Positions 6,731-9,680 of a stretch of DNA of 9,680 nucleotides are shown here, in pieces. The stretch lies in the NCBI GenBank assembly GCA_947380285.1, contig CANCQD010000092.1:1-9680 (forward strand). The letters run 5' to 3'. The notes below the pieces were generated by a model, which saw only the letters and a list, made by a program, of their open reading frames with translations, made no database searches and had not been told where the DNA came from. Source of the DNA: Burkholderiaceae bacterium (GTDB lineage Bacteria; Pseudomonadota; Gammaproteobacteria; Burkholderiales; Burkholderiaceae). Every line of letters starts with the position of its first letter. Position 1 is the first letter of the stretch. Made by a program: the position numbers and the translations under genes.

Positions 6731-7485
6731 TGGGCGTTCCCTGACATGATATTCACAAAGACCTCTTCTAAATCGGTTTTACCTTCACCATCTTTTTTGA
6801 CAGAACCATAACGACTTAATAAATTCGCTGTAGTGTCTAGAGCCACAATCTTGCCATGCTTGAGCATCGCAATACGCTGGCATAGGGCCTCAGCCTCTTC
6901 CAAATAATGGGTAGTCAAAACAATCGTATGCCCATCTTGATTTAAGCGGCTAATAAATTGCCACAAAGACTGACGCAACTCAACATCTACGCCAGCGGTT
7001 GGCTCATCCAAAATAATGACTGGGGGCCTATGGACTAAAGCCTGGGCAACCAGCACCCGACGCTTCATGCCGCCAGATAAAGAGCGCATATTGCTATCGG
7101 CTTTGGAAGTGAGATCGAGATTAGCCATGATCTCGTCTATCCATGCATCGTTATTGCGTATGCCAAAGTAACCGGACTGAAAGCGTAATGTTTCACGCAC
7201 AGTAAAAAAGGGATCAAAGACTAGCTCTTGAGGAACGACGCCAAGCATGCGGCGTGCCTCACGAAAGCCTTTCTGTACATCGGCCCCCATAATGGCTGCA
7301 TGACCATGGCTAGGGTTTACTAAACCAGCCAAAATGGAAATCAATGTCGTTTTACCTGCGCCATTAGGTCCCAGCAAACCGAAAAATTCTCCAGGCTCGA
7401 TGGTGAGTGAAACATCATCTAAGGCTTGAAGTACTCCGTACTGCTTAGATATATTTTGAATAGATATTGCAGAATGCATTGCCAT
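6727..7485 (-). CDS. ABC-2 type transporter ATP-binding protein, YadG-like, with shortened C-terminus
   Basis: This is the nucleotide-binding subunit that should drive the adjacent permease; 252 residues, at the cytosolic face. Motifs in order are Walker A GPNGAGKTT (39-47), Q-loop VVPQE with Gln86, ABC signature LSGGMKRR (136-143), Walker B VIILDEPTAGVD (156-167), and H-loop TTHYLEEAE with His193. The core closely resembles E. coli YadG. After GKIVALDTTANLL the protein passes almost directly to the terminal DLEEVFVNIM motif through a short charged linker (SVKKDGEGKT, 228-237), so the accessory beta-rich C-terminal domain found in YadG (308 residues) is mostly missing. The ATG overlaps the mlaB stop by one base (TAATG) and a GGA lies about 8 nt upstream. 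A second ATG two codons in is an alternative start. All catalytic motifs are intact, so activity is expected. Confidence 0.94.
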   Translation of the reverse strand: MAMHSAISIQNISKQYGVLQALDDVSLTIEPGEFFGLLGPNGAGKTTLISILAGLVNPSHGHAAIMGADVQKGFREARRMLGVVPQELVFDPFFTVRETLRFQSGYFGIRNNDAWIDEIMANLDLTSKADSNMRSLSGGMKRRVLVAQALVHRPPVIILDEPTAGVDVELRQSLWQFISRLNQDGHTIVLTTHYLEEAEALCQRIAMLKHGKIVALDTTANLLSRYGSVKKDGEGKTDLEEVFVNIMSGNAQ

Positions 7486-7742
7486 TACAAATCCAGCAAT
7501 GCAGTAACGCCATATACACCAGCAAGGACTTTTAGTTTTTCTGGCGCATGCTCGAGCGAAATAGACTGGCCTTCAGCCATCAGTTTTTTCTGCCAAGCCA
7601 ACAACACCGTTAATACCGTGGAGTCAAAATCCTTTAATGCAGAGCAATCAATCGAGCGTAAGGCTGGGCCATTCAATAAACCCTCTTTTTGCAAATGCAA
7701 GGCATTTTCTTGCGTAACTGTTTTTGGCAAAAGAAAGGGCAT
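7485..7742 (-). CDS. mlaB: MlaB-like STAS-domain protein
   Basis: This is a cytosolic STAS-domain subunit of the MlaFEDB phospholipid transporter; in E. coli MlaB binds the MlaF ATPase and stabilises the complex. The protein has 85 residues. The STAS signature is seen as SALKDFDSTVLTVLLAWQKK (34-53), where Asp40-Ser41-Thr42 is the position that can be phosphorylated in anti-sigma antagonists. The C-terminal part (ISLEHAPEKLKVLAGVYGVTALLDL) fits the second half of the fold. Sequence likeness alone is weak, as for most STAS proteins, and the assignment rests largely on lying 18 bp after mlaC in an mla operon. It overlaps the following ABC ATPase gene by one base, which raises the possibility that it also serves that transporter. 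No strong Shine-Dalgarno is visible. Confidence 0.85.
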   Translation of the reverse strand: MPFLLPKTVTQENALHLQKEGLLNGPALRSIDCSALKDFDSTVLTVLLAWQKKLMAEGQSISLEHAPEKLKVLAGVYGVTALLDL

Positions 7743-7760
7743 GATGTCTATATCTAAGAA

Positions 7761-8402
7761 TTAATTGGCTGGCTTAGCAGTGGCCAATTGCTTGTTACGG
7801 TCTTGCAAGAACTTCACTAAACCCTCAATGCCATTTTGACTAATTTGGTTAGCGAATTGGTTGCGGTATGCCTCGACTAACCAAACACCCATGATGTTCA
7901 TGTCATAGACCTTCCAACCGCTGGCTGTTTTCTCTAGGCGGTAATCCAGGGGCACAGGATCACCACGGCCCAGAACCACCGTCTTGACCACAACTTCTTT
8001 ATCGTCTGGCGCTGCGCGCAAAGCCTTAAATTGCACAGTCTGATCACGCAATTGGCTCAAAGCGCCAGAATAAGTACGAATCAATAAATTCTTAAATTCC
8101 ATCGTGAGTTGTGCCTGCTGCTCCGGAGTTGCCTTTTTCCAATTAGGCCCCATCGCCATTTCCGTAGTGCGACGCATGTCGGTATATGGAACAATTTTCT
8201 TTTCTACCAAATCCACAACCTTGGGAATATTGCCCTTTTGAATATCGGGATCAGACTTCACCGTTGCCATCACATCCGTAACCACCATCTTGATTAAGGC
8301 ATCTGGTGGCGTTGATTGATCGGGGGTTTGTGCAAAAACAGTGCTAGCTACAAGGAGCAGGCCCGTCAAAAGAAAGCTGTAGATTTTTTTAAAGCTTTTC
8401 AT
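7761..8402 (-). CDS. mlaC: MlaC, periplasmic phospholipid-binding protein
   Basis: MlaC (Ttg2D/Tol_Tol_Ttg2 family) shuttles phospholipid across the periplasm between the MlaA-porin complex and the MlaFEDB complex. From the ATG at 8402 it has 213 residues. A clear signal peptide is present: Lys-rich MKSFKK, a hydrophobic core, and a probable cleavage after VFA (Ala24). The mature part shows IVPYTDMRRTTEMAMGPNWK (family helix), ATPEQQAQLTMEFKNLLIRTYSGAL, and near the end SGWKVYDMNIMGVWLVEAYR and NQISQNGIEGLVKFL, all typical of the family. A GTG start four codons earlier (8414) is possible and would only lengthen the signal-peptide n-region; neither start has a good ribosome site. I prefer ATG because it gives a compact signal peptide. 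mlaA ends 61 bp upstream and mlaB begins 18 bp downstream. Confidence 0.95.
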   Translation of the reverse strand: MKSFKKIYSFLLTGLLLVASTVFAQTPDQSTPPDALIKMVVTDVMATVKSDPDIQKGNIPKVVDLVEKKIVPYTDMRRTTEMAMGPNWKKATPEQQAQLTMEFKNLLIRTYSGALSQLRDQTVQFKALRAAPDDKEVVVKTVVLGRGDPVPLDYRLEKTASGWKVYDMNIMGVWLVEAYRNQFANQISQNGIEGLVKFLQDRNKQLATAKPAN

Positions 8403-8463
8403 ATTCGCGCCCACTGTCTTTATCTATGTTGGAACTCATTTTAGTCATCTCAAGCTACGTTAC

Positions 8464-9216
8464 TTATTGGTATGGATTCTCATAAACCGGCATGAGAGGT
8501 TCTTCATCATCACGACCCTCATTAATTTGATATGCCCGTCTCTGAATGTATGCATCCCTCATAAAGCTATATTTATCAATTGCAGCGCCATCCAGTAAAT
8601 CACCAGCTTCATAGTAAGTATTTCGAGCATTAACTACTCGCAAACCAGTAATACTGTTTCGTAGGCCAATGTTTTTCACAAAGCTAAATAGATAGTCTGA
8701 CTCTAAGTCAGCTACGGTACCAAAAGTGTCACGAACGTTACTTGGACCAAAGAATGGGAGAACCACATAAGGGCCTGAGGGCACGCCCCAAACGCCTAAA
8801 GTTTGTCCCCAATCCTCTTTGTGCTTCTCAAGCCCACCTGGTGTTGCCAGATCGATGAGCCCGCCTAATCCCATAGTGGTATTGACTACCACGCGCATGA
8901 AGTCATTAAAGGCATAGTCTGGCTTACCTTGAAGTAAGTTAAAGAGCGCAGTGTAGATGTCGTTATAGTTACTAAAAAAGTTATAAACGCCTTCACGCAC
9001 AAACTCAGGCAATACAAAACGATAACCAGCAACTACTGGCTTTAGAACGTAGGCATCCAAGCCTTCATTAAATTCAAAGACCGAGCGGTTAAATGGCTCC
9101 CATGGATCCTGGGGGGAGCGCTCGACACCAGCAGGAATGGATGCGCAGCCAACCGACATGGCAATTAAACCAAGCAGGATTGCCATCTTGGCTTTGCGCA
9201 TAAAGCACAACATCAT
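8464..9216 (-). CDS. mlaA: MlaA (VacJ), outer-membrane lipoprotein of the Mla system
   Basis: MlaA sits in the outer membrane, where in E. coli it associates with porins and removes mislocalised phospholipid from the outer leaflet, handing it to MlaC. The protein has 250 residues. The N-terminus is a lipoprotein signal with basic residues (RKAK), a hydrophobic core and a lipobox ending in SVGC, with Cys24 as the lipidated residue; Ser at -3 is less usual than Leu. The mature part has the family motifs DPWEPFNRSVFEFNEGLD (37-54), FFSNYNDIYTALFNLLQGK, GLIDLATPGGLEKHKEDWGQ and GVPSGPYVVLPFFGPSNVRD. The start ATG (9216) overlaps the mlaD stop as ATGA, with AAGGG about 10 nt upstream, so translation is coupled. 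Internal ATGs at residues 2, 6 and 11 are possible alternatives. In E. coli the gene lies away from the mla operon; here it is between mlaD and mlaC. Confidence 0.96.
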   Translation of the reverse strand: MMLCFMRKAKMAILLGLIAMSVGCASIPAGVERSPQDPWEPFNRSVFEFNEGLDAYVLKPVVAGYRFVLPEFVREGVYNFFSNYNDIYTALFNLLQGKPDYAFNDFMRVVVNTTMGLGGLIDLATPGGLEKHKEDWGQTLGVWGVPSGPYVVLPFFGPSNVRDTFGTVADLESDYLFSFVKNIGLRNSITGLRVVNARNTYYEAGDLLDGAAIDKYSFMRDAYIQRRAYQINEGRDDEEPLMPVYENPYQ

Positions 9217-9680
9217 TTTGCTGCGCCCTTTTCTTGGCCGCTATCAGCTGCTTTGTTGTAAAGAAACTGACTTATCAAGTTCTCTAAAACAATAGCCGAC
9301 TGAGTTTGTGAAATCTTTTCACCATTAGTCAACATATCATCAGAGCCACCAGCCTCAAGACCGATGTACTGCTCACCTAATAAACCCGATGTCAAAATCT
9401 TGGCGGAAGAATCCTTTGGGAACTTATAGGAATCTTCAATGGTCATTACTACTGTCGCTTGATAAGTCTTATCGTCAAAAGAAATATTGGCAATTCTGCC
9501 CACGACTACACCAGCGCTTTTAACGGGTGCACGCGGCTTTAAGCCGCCGATATTATCAAAGCGTGCAGAAATTTTGTATGTAGGGGCAAATGAGACCGCA
9601 TTCATATTGCCGACCTTCAGCGCAAGAAATAGTGCTGCCAATAAACCAATGGCAACAAAGACTCCTACCCAAACATCAAT
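9213..9680 (-). CDS. mlaD: MlaD, MCE-domain substrate-binding protein of the Mla transporter (5' end cut by window edge)
   Basis: MlaD is anchored in the inner membrane and forms a hexameric MCE ring that passes phospholipid between MlaC and the MlaFE core. The frame stays open to the right edge, giving 155 visible residues. The first ones (IDVWVGVFVAIGLLAALFLALKV) match the N-terminal membrane anchor of the family, so only a few residues plus the start codon are missing. The MCE domain follows: YKISARFDNIGGLKPRAPVK, then GVVVGRIANISFDDKTYQA, then TSGLLGEQYIGLEAGG, ending in SAIVLENLISQFLYNK and a short polar tail. The TTG at 9641 is not the start, because the anchor continues upstream of it. 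The stop overlaps the mlaA start (ATGA). mlaE and mlaF are expected beyond the right edge. Confidence 0.96.
   Translation of the reverse strand: MDVWVGVFVAIGLLAALFLALKVGNMNAVSFAPTYKISARFDNIGGLKPRAPVKSAGVVVGRIANISFDDKTYQATVVMTIEDSYKFPKDSSAKILTSGLLGEQYIGLEAGGSDDMLTNGEKISQTQSAIVLENLISQFLYNKAADSGQEKGAAK

Noticed and set aside
7426..7764. Plus-strand frame of 112 codons opposite mlaB and the start of the ABC ATPase
   Set aside because: It is antisense to two well-supported genes that overlap by one base, and it has no domain-like features.
8389..8448. 19-residue minus-strand ORF in the mlaA-mlaC gap running into mlaC out of frame
   Set aside because: It has no ribosome site and no recognisable sequence, and a frame this short is expected by chance.
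1..9680. Search for mobile elements, attachment sites, CRISPR repeats, tRNA genes and defence-type gene sets
   Set aside because: Every long frame is explained by a conserved housekeeping or transport gene, intergenic gaps are short, and no tandem or dispersed repeat beyond those listed was seen. I found no evidence for an undescribed multi-gene system.

Overview
The window reads as a housekeeping stretch of a betaproteobacterial chromosome, most likely Polynucleobacter or a close relative in Burkholderiaceae. The genus is an inference from memory. It rests on moderate GC (roughly mid-40s percent by eye), Burkholderiales-type HisB, HisH and MurA sequences, and the order mla genes / ABC-2 exporter / bolA / murA / hisG / hisD. 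No mobile element, tRNA, rRNA or CRISPR array was seen. Nearly every base is coding; the longest intergenic gap is 116 bp.

Layout, reading the minus strand from the right edge: mlaD (5' end cut by the edge), mlaA, mlaC and mlaB, which are parts of the Mla system for outer-membrane phospholipid asymmetry. Next come an ABC-2 type ATPase and permease that resemble the E. coli YadG/YadH pair, then a BolA/IbaG-family gene and murA (first committed step of peptidoglycan synthesis). Histidine genes follow: hisG, hisD, an inverted hisC, hisB, and hisH (3' end cut by the left edge). Several junctions are translationally coupled: mlaD/mlaA (ATGA), mlaB/ATPase (TAATG) and ATPase/permease (ATGA). Gaps from the permease to hisD are 20-55 bp, so a long polycistronic unit whose promoter lies beyond the right edge is plausible.

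The exception to this layout is hisC. It lies on the plus strand between hisD and hisB, so it converges with hisD and diverges from hisB. The hisB/hisC gap is therefore the most likely place for a new internal promoter pair, and it carries a perfect 12-bp palindrome. The hisC/hisD gap is bounded by a perfect 10-bp inverted repeat made from the identical AAG-AAG-TAA-G ends of both genes. The HisC protein also appears to belong to a different subfamily from the one I remember in Burkholderia his operons. Together these points suggest that hisC was inverted or replaced in place.

Functionally the window covers envelope lipid transport (Mla), an uncharacterised exporter, a probable glutaredoxin partner (BolA/IbaG), cell-wall precursor synthesis and most of histidine biosynthesis. 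I found no convincing undescribed multi-gene system. The hisC rearrangement and the exporter wedged into the mla-ibaG-murA order are the points most worth a second look.
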